From assembly GCA_003290165.1 (NCBI GenBank), contig QNQO01000807.1:62001-126000 (forward strand): a DNA stretch of 64,000 bases. Reading direction: 5' to 3'. This document shows, piece by piece, positions 1-11,676 of the stretch. Positions within the stretch are counted from its first letter, which is position 1, and the number at the start of each line of letters is the position of its first letter. The stretch comes from Berberis thunbergii (Eukaryota; Streptophyta; Magnoliopsida; Ranunculales; Berberidaceae). The notes below the pieces were generated by a model that saw nothing but the letters and a program-made list of their open reading frames with translations, ran no database searches and was not told where the DNA came from. The position numbers were made by a program, and so were the translations under genes.

Positions 1-3000
1 CACCAATGGTGGATATCCAGGAGTGTGGATACAAGTACGAGTTTTCCTGGAAAAGAATTTTCGGAAAACATGTGAGTAGAGTTTTCAGTTTCATGCAGGC
101 TAGGGAACTGGCCAGATGATTGCTAGATGCCAAAGAGTTCCCTTGTTTGATATTATCAGGTTTCCAATTAAGGTAGGATCAATCATAGTTAGATTTTCTC
201 TGCCTCTATGTGTAGAAATTTAAGCCAATTTTAGGCGTACGACATTAATGAGAGCGTTCCTGTCTCCCAACTTTGATAGAAGATTAGGAAAAGGCCGTTG
301 GAAGATTTCATGCATATCATTTTGTTTCTTGGGCTCTCCTGGGAACCTCCTACAGTTTTCTAGCAATTATAATATTGTAAGGGGTGAGGATGGTTGATTA
401 ATGATTAGAGTGTGGTTACTGTCAGCCCAAGTTCTATTCTCTTTTTACCTTAACAGTGCTCAATCCCATAATACTTAATCCAATCTTGACTCTTGAGGAC
501 TTCATCCATACAAATTCTGCAGTGTGCTTGGGATTTTCTTTTGTACCTTTTATGAGTTATTTGTTCAAAATGATACACACTAAATATACAAGAGTTAATA
601 AATACAAAATTAAGTAGAGTATCATATAGAAAGAAAGTAGTTAACCTTATCAAAGATAAAACAATTGTGAAATTTTTAACAAAAGCATAATTCAAACTTA
701 TGGTAAAAAATGCAAAAAGATTCTACTTGGTATTTTCATAATGATGCTTGAAATCGATCAAGAATCCCAATGCAGGTCCTTACGTTTGTTTGTCAACAAT
801 TACATACGAAAATGGTGAATTCCCCCCCTGCGACACCTGGCATTGCAATAGATTGCATCAACAAAATTTTCTAGTAAAAAGCTATAATTAATAGATAAAA
901 CACTAAATAGCAACAAGATTACACAAATCTCATGATTCATATTAAACTGCGAAGAAACATTTGGAATATATTACAAAATTGGACAAATTAAATGCATGAT
1001 TATAGGACTTAGAATTCCTTTGTACACTAATGTGTTTCAAGTATTACAACCACCATTGAATTTGAACCCCAAAACATGCCTCATTGAGCTAACAGTTCCT
1101 ATCGGATAATTTAATTTACGGACATATAGGATGGAGCCACCTTACCACGAGAAATGAAGTATCTACACCATCAGCTTCTAGTTCTTCAATAATACTTTTC
1201 CCTTGAGCATCATCAGCAACCTGATGAGAACAAGCAGGTTATTTGTGCAAGAGAATCAGAAAAATCATTGCACCTTGTGTATAAGCAATAGTGAAATAGT
1301 TTCCAATTGCAACAAAGATAAATATCCAAGTTGGACATAAAGATTCTACATATGAACTTGAGAAATAGTAGAAAACGAGGATGTTTGAATAGACAAATGA
1401 AATTCAAATATAAAACCTTGGAAATAATCCTCGGATTTAAACCCAAACGAGCTGCACATGTAAAGGAATTCCCAGCATTCCCACCTCCTTGAACCTGCAG
1501 AACCAATATTTTGAATGGCGAAAACCATTTTGTCAACCACATTTTGTCCATTTGATATCTCAATAAGACAGAAAACTGAATTCCTACTGAGTAAGTTCAA
1601 ACATGCAAGATCCTGGCACCAGAAAAATTAAAAGGTTTGATTGATTTTTTTTATTTTTATTTTTTTATAACTGAAAAACTGTCAAAAGAGAAGTCATTAG
1701 CTTTGTTACGAATATAGTTTCTTAAGGAATTCACATATAACTCCACGAAATGTATACATTTATTTTAAGGAATTACCACAAGTGCAAATTCTTAACCGCG
1801 TAAACTATTCAATTTGGGTCAAGATTTCAGATGTATCTTAACTATTACAAATAATCACTGAATTACCATGCGCTTCTATAGGCAGTATGACTGACAAGGT
1901 ATAAAGTCAAATGACTCGGGCTAATAATACTTGATCATAACAATCTTTAAAGGGTTTTTTTGAGTTTAGCGCTCATTAGTTTATAACTATTAGAGTTTGA
2001 TCATCGTTTTGAAAACTATTTGAGTCTAACCCTCATTTTATGATGGAACCATTAAGTCCACGTTATTAACTAATCAAAGATATTTTTTTGGACCCTTTTG
2101 CCCTAATATGCCATTTTTAAATGATGGAATGGGATGAAGAATAAAAGAATGATCAAGATGATGCATATCTCCACCCTCCTCTCCATTTAACACCCTGAAA
2201 CCTCTTGGCTGGTGATTAGCTACTCATGCAGCATCAACAAGCGAAACCCAAAGGTCTTATCAACCATCGAAATCCCCAAACTCACCTAAACACAGAATAT
2301 GTTTGTGTCTTGGTCGGTGTGATAATATAAAAGGCCAAGAGCAGATCAGGTGATTGGTTCTCGAAAGTTCAAATACTTATCATTCATTATTTTATTGAAA
2401 ATATAATGAATATTGAATAACATGATAGTAGTCTAAGCTTTCTTTCCAAGCTGCCCATGTGATAGCAGCAGCCCCTCCTCCTCTCCTCTAGCTCTACTGC
2501 TCCTAATTGGTATTGACTCTTTTTTTGCAAATAAATTTGCTTCTCACAGTGAACCACAAGTCTTGGTTAGGCGTGGAGAATTGATAACCTGTAGGATAAT
2601 ATTGGAATTTAGGTTAGGATAGCATGGAGGAAATAATAAGAAAGTTTATAAGTTGAGTTGAGTGGCTTGATTGTTGTCCAAATCTTTCAATTTGTTAAAT
2701 CAATTCATTGAGTGGGTTTGATTGAGTACATCTGCGAGGAGAATTGACAGAAATCAATGCATTGAGTGGGTTTTATTGAATACAATGTTGTCCAAATCTT
2801 TCAGTTTGTTAACTCAAATCTTTCAAATTTGAGTTGAATGAGTTTGATTGAGTACATGTGATGACAGGAGTAGAGAGTGACAGATGGTTGTGAAGGAAGA
2901 AGATTTCATGATGAAAGGAGAGTTTACAGAAAGAGAGTTTGTGAAGAAGAAGAGAAAATCTGATTTTGAAGTTTCTGAAACACACCTCACATAAAGATAA

Positions 3001-6000
3001 GGGTAAAAGGGTATAAAAAAATTTTGACCATCAATGATGTGCACTTAACGGTTCTGTTAGAAAACGAGTGTTAAACTCAAATAATTTTCAAAACGATGGC
3101 TAAATTCTAATAAGTAACTAATGAGTGTCAAACTAAAAAAAAACCCATGTTTAAACGCATCCAAACAATGTTTAAAAAGCATTGATGCATACCAAGGCGT
3201 GCGCTTCGATTTTGCATAAAAAATGATGAAAGCAATATATAAGAATCACTCAAAATCAATAAAATATGAAATGATCATCAATGCAAGATATAACATAAAA
3301 CCAATCATAAAAGCAGTAGAGGCCTTAGAATTACCTCAATCATTGATGTTGTTGATGCAAAGCTTAACAATGAAAGGAGTTTTGTGACACTATGTAGCCT
3401 TGTGAGATTGTGGCATAACTAATTTACTTATTACTAAATGAGTCAAACTTAGTAAGTGGAAGAGATAAGCCATATAATTTTTTGTTTTGTGTTACATGTG
3501 AGTGATAACAAGTAAGTGGATCAGATAAGCCATATAATTAACTCTTGCATATCTTATTACAAGTAAACTCTATCTTCGCACATATTATTAAGATCTAAAA
3601 TAAACCACTTAAATAACTCGTACACTTCAAAACGAGTCAACCAGACGACTTGTACGCATTATATACGCATATCAATGCATATACATTGAGGAGTTTTTGG
3701 TCCGCTTCGCACAAATGCGTATAGATCAATCGCCTTTTAAATCAATGCATCCAAATCTAGTCCAAAGTTGTGCAAGCTGGACTTTGCACTTTGCTGTATA
3801 GACCTCAAGTTTACTCTACATATTACTTTATAATTGTGACAACAACAACAAATTATCATAAGTTGGCATTGATGAACCAATTTACATCCTTAGGATGTTC
3901 TTATATCCAAATATAATGCATAGATGAACAAGAAAATCTACAGGCTATCAAGCAGCACAGAGATTTACATGGGTCAAATCCAGACTACGAGTAATGGGCT
4001 TGATTCACCTTGTTGAATATGGACACTTTGTAACAAGGATCACCTCAAACAATTAGCTAAGTAATCTCTAGATAATACAATGTTTCTGCAACTTTAGAAA
4101 CCCTAAGTTCCAAAATTTTGGTCAAGTCTCTGACTTGCTTATTCACTGTATTAGAAAACCCAAGAAACGTGCCCTTTTGGTTATAAAAACCAGTCTGAAA
4201 ATTCTGAAAGTACGAAATCCAATTCACTATTTGTACTATTATGGAAGACGTAATTGAACCAAAACTACTTCCTAACAACAAGGCCAAACAAAGATCCATC
4301 TATATGGACCTTATGGTTTTGGATGTCCATGACTTCTCAACCAAAACATAGCCATCTCCTGCCGGAGAGAAAAGCTTTCAGCTGTACGGATGAAAATCGC
4401 TTTTGATATGTTTATAATCTCTTTGCCTTTCTTGGGACCTTAAGCATGCACCCCATGCTTGAGGTTGGACTATAAGCATATCAGTTGCTCTATCATTTGT
4501 GTTAATCTTTTGAATTCTCACTCTACACCATTGAATCCCATATTTTATGGAACCTCACATCTATTTGCTAGGTCTTGCATGATAAACCCGATTCCCTGCC
4601 GAACAAATAACACTCTTGCTATCATTTATCCTTGCATTAGTCCTAATCAAGGATGCACCGACTCTCCGAAAAACCCCCGAATCACGCGTCAAATACGTGT
4701 CGGACACGGATTCGTGCATGACACGCGCTGGACACGTATTGGACACGGGGTCAACGGTCAAAATTCGTTGACTGATTTGGACACGGTCCAGACACGGTCC
4801 GGACACGGTCAAATACGGTCCAGACACGGTCCGGACACGGTCAGACACGGTCCGGGGGGTCAAAATTCGTTGACTGCGAAAATTTTTATTTCGCCCGATT
4901 TTCTCTCCCACACCACAGACAGAGCAGCAGAGAAAAAAAAAAAAAAAAAAAAACCGAAGCCGAAAGAAACCCTAACTGAGTTTTTTCCATCGATCGATCG
5001 ATCGATCAAGGTCAAGAGTCGACGGAGGAGAAGAGATCGACAGACGGAGCGGAGTGATGGCGTCCTCATCGACACCAGGACCAGGTACGATCGATTTCTC
5101 GATCGATTTCTCGATCGATTTCTTTTTTTTTTTTTTTTTTTTTGTTCCTGAGGTGTATCGATCGATCGATCGATCTTTCATGTTATGAGTCGACCCATTT
5201 CATCGATTCATCGATCGATTGAATCGATTCATCGATTCATCGATTTCTGTTTTGTTTTGTTTTTTTTTTTTTTTTTTTTTTCCTGAGATGGATGGATGGA
5301 TGGATCGATTGTTCCTGTTATGAGTTCATCGATCGATTCATCGATTCATCGATCGATTCATCGATTTCTGTTATTTTTTTTTTTTTTTTTTCCTGAGATG
5401 TATCGATCGATCCCTGTTATGAGTTTCATCGATTCATTCGATTTTTTTTTTTTTTTTTTTTTATCCCTGCAATTCCTTCCTGGCTTCCTGCGATTGTTGA
5501 ATTTTTTTTTTTTTTTTTTGCAAGTTGAATACTCTGAATCAGTGAATCTATGACATGAATTTTTTTTTTTTTTTTTTGCAAGTTGAAATTTTTTCGTTTT
5601 GAAAGTATGCATGCATGATATTAAATACCAAATTTCGTGAATTCATTATGAATCAGTGAATCAGTGAATCGATTTCTGAATCACTTTCCAAATTTCGTTT
5701 TGAAATTTTTTTGCAATTCCTTCCTGGCTTCCTTTTTTTTTTTTTTTTTTTTTTTTTTTCTTCTTCCTGTGACCTGTGATTCATTATGAAAGTATGTATG
5801 CATGCATGATATTAAATACTTGCACCTATTTGCTGGAAATGAAAAGTTAAAAGTTAAAACTAAATAATAAGAAATTAAAATTGGTTTTAGCAGGCCAAGG
5901 AACTGGGGATGATCTTTGGAAGCATGTGACAAAATTAGGAAAACCAAATGAAGGGGGGGGAACCTTAGATGGAAGTGTAATTATTGTCTGAAAGATTATA

Positions 6001-9000
6001 CAGGCTCTCTTACTAGATTGAAGCACCATTTGTTGAAGATAAGTGGTCAGGGGATAGCCATTTGTGCCAAAATCTCCCCCATACAACTTAGAGAGGTGCA
6101 AAGATTTATTGATGAAGCTGCATTGAAAGCAGAAAGTTCAAGGATACGAAGTGTTCCTTTACCTCCTTCAGTGGGATCAAGTAGTCACCCTCACCTGAGT
6201 TCAAGTAGTGGGGGGGTTGGCCCTTCAGTTCCACTTTCATACAATGAGCAGAGGAAGAGGAGAGCCATTAGTACTACTACTAATCCTATTGCACATGCGT
6301 TCAATATGAGTGAGCGACAAGAGTTGGATGCTTTGATTGCAAGGGCGTTCTACTCAGCTGCCTTGCCATTCAACCTTGCAAGGAATCCATATTTTCAGGA
6401 GGCTTTTACCTTTGCAACGAATAAGGCAAAGTCTATTAGTGGTTACAAGATTCCTGGGTATAATGCATTGAGGACGAGATTGCTTCAAAATGAAAGGAGC
6501 AACCTTGAGAGGTTGTTGGAGGGAACAAAGTCCACATGGGTTACTAAAGGGGCAACAATTGTTTGTGATGGGTGGACCGATTCTCAAAGGAGGCCTCTCA
6601 TTAATTTCATAGTGATTAATGAGGGTGGTCCAATGTTCTTAAAGGCTGTGAACTGTGAAGGGGAATACAAAGACAAGTTCTTCATTGCTAATTTGATCAA
6701 GGAAGTTGTACGTGAGGTTGGGCCAAAGAATGTCGTTCAAGTTATAACCGACAATGCTCCAGTTTGTAAGGCTGCAGGTTTACTTGTTGAGAGCGAGTAT
6801 CCTGAGGTTTTTTGGACACCTTGTGTAGTCCACACTCTCAACCTTGCCTTGAAGAATATATGCGCTCCAAAGAACACGCCTGCAAATGAAAAGGCCTACA
6901 GTTTGTGTAGTTGGATTATTGATGTTGTTGGGGATGGGGTGACGATCAAGAACTTTATCATGAACCATTCCATGAGGTTGCACATGTTTAATGAGCATTC
7001 GAGATTGAAGTTGCTTTCCATAGCTGAGACACGCTTTGCTTCAAGCATAATTATGCTGAAGAGGTTGAAAGACATTAAAAGTAGCATCCAAAGTATGGTG
7101 ATTGGAGATAAGTGGGATTCCTATAAGGAAGATGATGTTGACAAAGCACGGATTGTGAAAGGAATGTTATTGGATGACTTGTGGTGGGACAAGTGGATTA
7201 TGTGCTTCGTTTCACAGAGCCTATTTATTCAATGTTGCGGAGGGCTGATACAGATAAGTGTTGTCTTCACTTGGTGTATGAGATGTGGGATGTTATGATT
7301 GAGAAAGTGAAACAAGTTATTTACCGCCATGAAGGAAAAGAAAATAGTGAGGAGTCAGAGTTTTTTTCAGTGGTGCATCAGATATTGGTAGATCGATGGG
7401 AGAAAAACAACACACCACTGCATTGCTTAGCACATTCCTTGAATCCAAGGTAAATAATTTCACTGTTTTTAATTTTTTATTCTACTTATTTTTATTTGGG
7501 ACATTGCTAATATTAATATATAATATAGGTATTATAGCACCGAATGGTTGGAAGAGGATCCTAATCGTATTGCGCCACACAAAGATCCTGAGATTACAAA
7601 TGAGAGAAATAAATGTTTCAAGAGATACTATCCTCTAATTGAAGACAGAAGAGTGGTTGTTACAGAGTATGTAAAGTTTTCAACTGCTGCTGGGCAGTTT
7701 GCAGAAAGTGATGCTATACAGAATAGAGCATACCTAGATCCTGATGTGTGGTGGGTTGCTCATGGTACCAGTGCACCTAATCTCTTGAATATTGCTTTGA
7801 AGTTACTTGGCCAACCTTGTTCTTCCTCATGTTGTGAGAGGAATTGGAGCACATATAACAACATCCACTCATTAAAAAGGAACAAATTGACCCCAAAACG
7901 AGCTGAAGATTTAGTGTATGTACATTCCAACCTTCGTCTTTTGTCAAGAAGAAAACAAGAGTACCAAGAAGGTGAGACAAGGATGTGGGATGTCACAGGA
8001 GATAGTATTGATTCGTTGGATTTGGATGCTACTGGAGTGCTTGAGATTGCCAGTCTTTCGCTTGATGAACCTGAGCTAGAGGCTGAACTGTTGGATGCAG
8101 AAAATGTGACAATGGATGAGCTTGTTAATGAAGAAGAGATATAGCCGCCTTGCTGGTGACTGGTGAGTTTTTAAAATTATCAATTTACAGTATCAAGTTA
8201 ATGAAATTATATGAGTATGACTTGACTACTTGACTACTTTATGAGATTTACAGTATCAATTTACAGTATCAAGTTAATGAAATTATGCCTTTATGAGTAT
8301 GAACTATGACTTGACTATTTGAGCAGTTGAGCTTGACACAGCCTTGACTTTATGATGCATTTGTAAATTTGAATGAATGAATTTGAATGTATTATTGATA
8401 TGTTTGAATTTGATGAGTTACAAAAAATATATATTAAAAAATTAAGTTTGACCGTGTCGCCGAGTCGCCGAGTCCTATTTTTTTGAAAATTGCCGAGTCG
8501 CCGTGTCGTGTCCGTGTCCGTGTCCGTGTCCGTGTCCGAGTCCGTGCATCCTTGGTCCTAATTCATTTAGGAAACCTTCAAAACTAATTTGATTCCTCAA
8601 AAAGCTCTAACTACCATGTACTCACCTCTATAATGGATAGTCCTACAGTAGATATTGAACCATGGACCACCACCAACACATAAATCCACCAAACAGATGC
8701 AATAATCTCTAGCATAATCCGAATAAACAAATAGCATTGTTTTTGTTCAAATGCAATTCCGAAATCAAGCGTTGCATTCACCTAATCACCTTTATTACAA
8801 TTCCTCTCGTACAGCATTTCCAAGGCACTTTGCCTAGATTCTCTCTAACAAGTTCAACAAATACATTATCATGGGGTGTCTTGTGTTTCTCAATTCATTG
8901 TCTAACACGTACTGGATTCATGGAATTGGCAAGCCAAAGGCTTTGCTAACATTGACTACATAAGAACACTTAGCTAAGCAATCTCTATATAATACAATGT

Positions 9001-11676
9001 TTCTGCAACTTTAGAAACCTTAAAGTCCCCAAAATTTTGGTTAAGTCACCGAATTAGAAACCCAAGAAACATGCCCTTAGTGTTTCCAAGCCCAGTCTGA
9101 AAATTCTGAAAGTATGAATCAAATTCACTATTTGGACTATTATGGAAGACGTGATTGAACCCAAACTGCTTCCTAACAACAAGGACAAACAAAGATCCAC
9201 TTATTAATTCAATAGGCCATTCAAGCAGAGCATGTAGGCCATCTATATGGACCTTATGATTTTGAATGTCTACTACTTTTCAACCGAAACATAGCTATCT
9301 CCACGCTGGCTAAAAAGGGTTTCGACCGTACGGATGAAAATTGCTTTTAATGTGTTTATAACATCTTCGCCATTTCTTGGGACCTCATCAAAAGCATTTG
9401 CACATCGAGCATGCACCCCATCCTTGAGGCTGGACTACAATCTCTACAACTCCTATTGTCACTATCTTGGTAAGCATAGGTTGTACTATCATTTGTGTTA
9501 ATTTTTTGCATTCTCGCTCCACACCATCTAATACCATATTTTATGAACCTCACATCTATTTGCTAGGTCCTACATGATAAACCCGATTCCTTGCCGAACA
9601 AAGACCACTCTTGCTATCATTATACCTTGGATAGTCCTAATTCATTTCCCAAACCTATAAACCAATTTGATACCTCAGAACGCTCTAACTACCATGTACT
9701 CACCTGTATAGTAGATAGTGCTACACTATATATTGTTGCGAAAGCCACAACTTTTAAATTTGTTGCTCCAAGCGGAAGCGTGGCCAAAGCGGAACACAAC
9801 TGATAGTTGGTGTAGAAAACAACAAATTAGAAAATCCAATCAATCAGTGCAAAGTGGATGAATTCAAACAAACAAACACGTACCAAACAAGAGTTATACT
9901 ACGTGGTTCGGCAAAATTACCTACATCTACAAGAACAAATACCAAATCCTATTGCTTCATAAACAAATTATAAGTTCAAATATCTCACAAACAACCTCTC
10001 TCTCACAAATTGGTTTCTAGATAGAAACCCAAACCAAAGAACTGAACAGAGAGAGAGCTCCAAACGCAGACAAACTTAAACCAAACTGATTTTCAGATGC
10101 TCCAATTTCTGAATTCCATTCATTATTCATACAGATACTCAAACAAATACAAATGATTCTCCAAACTATCGAGCAACGGATATTGAACGATGGACCACCA
10201 CCAGCACATAACTCACACTAGCAAACATATGCAATAAGCTCTAGCATAATCAGAATTCACAAATCATGTACTCATTCATAGCATTGTTTTTGTTCAAATG
10301 CAATTCCCAAATCCTACATTTCATTCGAGCTTATCAAAATTCCTCTTGCATAGAATTTCCAATGCTCTTTTCCTAGATTGATTCTCCATAGATTTATTCA
10401 TTCTAACAAGTTCATCAAATACATTATCATGGGGGTGTCTTGTGTTTCTTCATTCATTGTCTAACACATGTTAAATGCACAGAACGGGCAGGCAAAAGGC
10501 ATTGCTAACACTGACTAAACTGAAATTGGATTGGAGTGTAAAATGGGGAGAGTGAGTGAGTGAGTGAGGGGGGTTATACCTAGAAGTCAGAGCATCTAAC
10601 TTTGTCATCAGGCTGGGGAAAAGCATCCAGTGTGGCCAAGAAATCGACATTGATTCCACCGCAACCCAACTGCTAACATACCCCTCTGCTTCAGAAACTT
10701 AAATATAAACTACATCGAATGATATTCTATAATGACTGGATGAAAATGGGGTGTTATTACAGAGTGAAAGGAATCGCACGACAACGGGAAGTCTCATTGG
10801 AAGAAGCTGAGACTTGAGAAGAAGACGCATGAACTATCGATATTCTTCTTCTCCTGCATTTCAAAATCATCAGAAGAGAGTGGTTGATGGGAGGAGTGGG
10901 AAGTTGAAGTTAGATTAATAAGATAGATTGGATCTGTACCTTGTTGGGGTTGTGGTTGAATTGATGGAAGAGATGTTAGAATGAGAATTGGGAGAAGAAG
11001 AAGAAGAAGAAGGGAGGGAGTGATGGAGATTGACAAGAGGTTTCAGTGAAGGTGCAGATAGTATCGTCATCTCTATGTTTCACTTCCTTCCACTCAGCTC
11101 AGCTGCACTGCAGGTGAAGAGTGAGTGTGAGAACTCCACCTATTCTAGCACCAATCCTTTACTATCAAAGGCCCTAATTTTTTCTCAATACCACCATGCC
11201 ACCTCTGGACACTAAGAACAACCTTCGCCAACGCTAATATCCCTATCACGCTGCAATCAATTCACCACATCCATTGCCATTGTCGTAACAACACCGCCTC
11301 CCTTCCCTTTCTATAACCCAATCCCGACGACCTATCATTTTTAACTCCTTTTGAACGACAGTGTAGATTTTTAAACATACAAGACCTATGTTAATTGTTA
11401 AGTAATAAGAAGTGAAAGAGATGGATAGTTATTTATATACCTTGCTGCTGGTAGATCTGATCTTCTCATCTGGCTTGGGAAAAGCATTCACTGTTGCTAG
11501 GTAATCTTGATTGCAAGCACCACAACCTATCTGATGACAACATGCACCATTCAATTACTTCAATAAACAAACAATCATTTCCATTTAAGCAACTTTTAAT
11601 CACGCAAAAAGGGAAGGATGAATTGGATGGTAGGGAAACTCACAATGGTGCGATTTACAGGGAGAGGAGGCGACAT
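1..11676 (-). CDS. pfkB/ribokinase-like carbohydrate kinase, 5' part, six exons, runs off the left edge
   Basis: Minus-strand exons: 11676-11644, 11530-11441, 1494-1417, 1220-1146, 836-784 and 46-1, continuing beyond the window. All junctions are AG/GT, and the exons are 33, 90, 78, 75 and 53 bp with frame kept throughout. The start MSPPLPVNRT is followed by IGCGACNQDYLATV, then VQGGGNAGNSFTCAARLGLN (the N-terminal GGGNAGN pfkB signature), VADDAQGKSIIEELEADGVD, NSPFSYVIVDK and TRTCIHTPG. This order matches a conserved plant pfkB family related to ribokinase, whose members phosphorylate sugars or nucleosides. The true substrate cannot be read here, and the C-terminal catalytic GAGD region lies outside. 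Intron 2 (1495-11440) is about 9.9 kb because of transposons and duplications. Oddity: exon 2 reads GACNQD where relatives usually have GG-x-x-VD. Family assignment is from memory of the conserved motifs; the exon structure is read directly. Confidence 0.85.
1952..3146. mobile_element. Non-autonomous Mutator-like element with long terminal inverted repeats
   Basis: The ends are inverted copies of about 108 bp (1952-2060 and 3040-3146), roughly three quarters identical, both starting GGGTTTTTTT. They are flanked by a 9-bp duplication with one mismatch: atctttaaa (1943-1951) and atgtttaaa (3147-3155). Long inverted repeats plus 9-bp duplications are the Mutator-superfamily signature. No transposase is encoded. 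The interior holds three diverged direct repeats of about 60 bp (2655-2850, around TTGATTGAGTACA) and no gene fragment I recognise. It sits in intron 2 of the pfkB gene. Confidence 0.85.
3156..4051. other. Intronic sequence, nothing recognised
   Basis: AT-rich intron 2 sequence of the pfkB gene. The only structure seen is a short direct repeat (AGATAAGCCATATAATT near 3464 and 3520). Confidence 0.5.
4772..4858. repeat. Subterminal ACACGGTCC array of the hAT element, left end
   Basis: About six near-copies of GACACGGTCC lie in roughly 85 bp. The same motif, at lower density, marks the matching end of the derivatives at 47725-49005 and 28769-29543. Confidence 0.8.
4985..5760. repeat. ATCG-rich and poly-T repeat region in the hAT 5' part
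   Basis: Runs of ATCGATCG alternate with poly-T tracts of 15-26 bases. A module beginning CCTGAGrTG followed by ATCGATCG or GGATGGATGG recurs near 5146, 5283 and 5393, each after a T tract. It lies within intron 1 and the 5' part of the hAT element. The copy at 47990-48400 has a shorter version. It looks like slippage-driven expansion. Confidence 0.75.
5057..8144 (+). pseudogene. hAT transposase (BED finger, DUF659, hAT dimerisation), two frameshifts
   Basis: Exons: 5057-5084 ([10 protein letters not shown]), 5894-7449 and 7529-8144; the intron 7450-7528 has GT/AG ends. A BED-type zinc finger lies at about 5950-6050 (Cys-x2-Cys then His residues). The DUF659/RNase-H-like core follows, with CDGWTD near 6565 and ITDNAP near 6747, the expected positions of the first two catalytic Asp residues. 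The C-terminal dimerisation region has SSCCERNWSTY and KRAEDLVYVHSNLRLLSRR. Exon 2 carries two lesions. The G-run at 5953-5960 is one base out of frame with the related copy at 48730-48760. A second single base is missing near 7193, between WWDK and the continuation VDYVLRF. As written it cannot give a full protein. The stop is at 8142-8144. Confidence 0.9.
8506..8540. repeat. Subterminal GTGTCC hexamer array of the hAT element, right end
   Basis: Tandem GTGTCC units directly inside the right terminus. The inverted equivalent is seen at the left end of the minus-strand derivatives (28769 and 50735). Confidence 0.75.
8967..10510. repeat. Tandem duplication, copy 2 (hAT-free, carries a solo-LTR-like insertion)
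   Basis: This is the second copy of the roughly 1-kb unit. At about 9634-9645 it shows the uninterrupted site (ATAGTCCTAATTCATTT) where copy 1 carries the hAT element, so the hAT inserted after the duplication. Copy 2 has an extra block of about 40 bp near 9200-9240 and a 445-bp insertion at 9734-10178. Otherwise it aligns with copy 1 with many substitutions, indicating an old duplication. Confidence 0.8.
9734..10178. mobile_element. Probable solo LTR, 445 bp
   Basis: Comparison with copy 1 of the tandem duplication shows a 445-bp insertion here. It begins TGTTGC and ends GCAACG (one base from the expected GCAACA), and its flanks tatat/gatat match at four of five bases. It contains TACGTGGTTCGGC, a motif often seen in plant LTRs. 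No internal retroelement coding is present. Superfamily not assigned. Confidence 0.55.
10580..10669 (-). pseudogene. Duplicate copy of pfkB exon 2 with an in-frame stop
   Basis: This stretch is exactly 90 bp, like the intact exon 2 at 11530-11441, and has an AG before it and a GTATAA donor after it. It reads LGCGGINVDFLATLDAFPQP and then DDKVRCSDF followed by TAG, where the intact copy has AAG (Lys). The copy keeps the family-like GG-x-x-VDFLA pattern better than the intact exon does, but its last codon is a stop, so including it would truncate the kinase. A weak exon-1-like stretch may lie just upstream near 10760-10800. It probably remains from a local duplication of the gene's 5' end. Confidence 0.75.

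Larger units (their letters stand above)
4648..8554 (+). mobile_element. hAT transposon, 3.9 kb, parent-like copy
   Basis: The termini CAAGGATGCACCGACTC (left) and GAGTCCGTGCATCCTTG (right) are inverted, and the element is flanked by a perfect 8-bp target duplication, gtcctaat (4640-4647 and 8555-8562). Eight-bp duplications and short inverted ends define hAT. The subterminal regions are dense in ACACGGTCC (left) and GTGTCC (right) repeats, likely transposase-binding sites by analogy with other hAT elements. It encodes a BED-finger/DUF659/hAT-dimerisation transposase in three exons, broken by two frameshifts. Three shorter relatives lie elsewhere in the window. Confidence 0.95.
4052..8955. 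repeat. Tandem duplication, copy 1 (split by a hAT insertion)
   Basis: The sequence 4052-4647 plus 8555-8955 matches 8967-10510 along its length, including shared stretches such as AATACAATGTTTCTGCAACT and ACTATTATGGAAGACG. The unit is about 1 kb and the two copies lie head to tail. Copy 1 has since been interrupted by the hAT element at 4648-8554. On the minus strand the unit has short coding-like stretches that resemble a decayed gene, but I cannot name it. Confidence 0.8.

Noticed and set aside
4459..5151. 230-residue plus-strand reading frame
   Set aside because: It runs through the hAT left end, its ACACGGTCC array and the GATC/poly-T region; the peptide is repeat translation, ending in poly-Phe.
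5296..5947. Phe-rich and Lys-rich frames
   Set aside because: Translation of poly-T/poly-A tracts inside the hAT element.
9356..9553. Minus-strand frame in copy 2 of the tandem duplication, faintly pentatricopeptide-like
   Set aside because: Only a few residues resemble the motif and the frame is broken; too weak to name.
10794..11036. Minus-strand frame starting MSISITPSLLLLLLLPI, looks like a signal peptide
   Set aside because: The Leu run comes from a GAA/CTT microsatellite and nothing recognisable follows. It lies between the two exon-2 copies without joining either.
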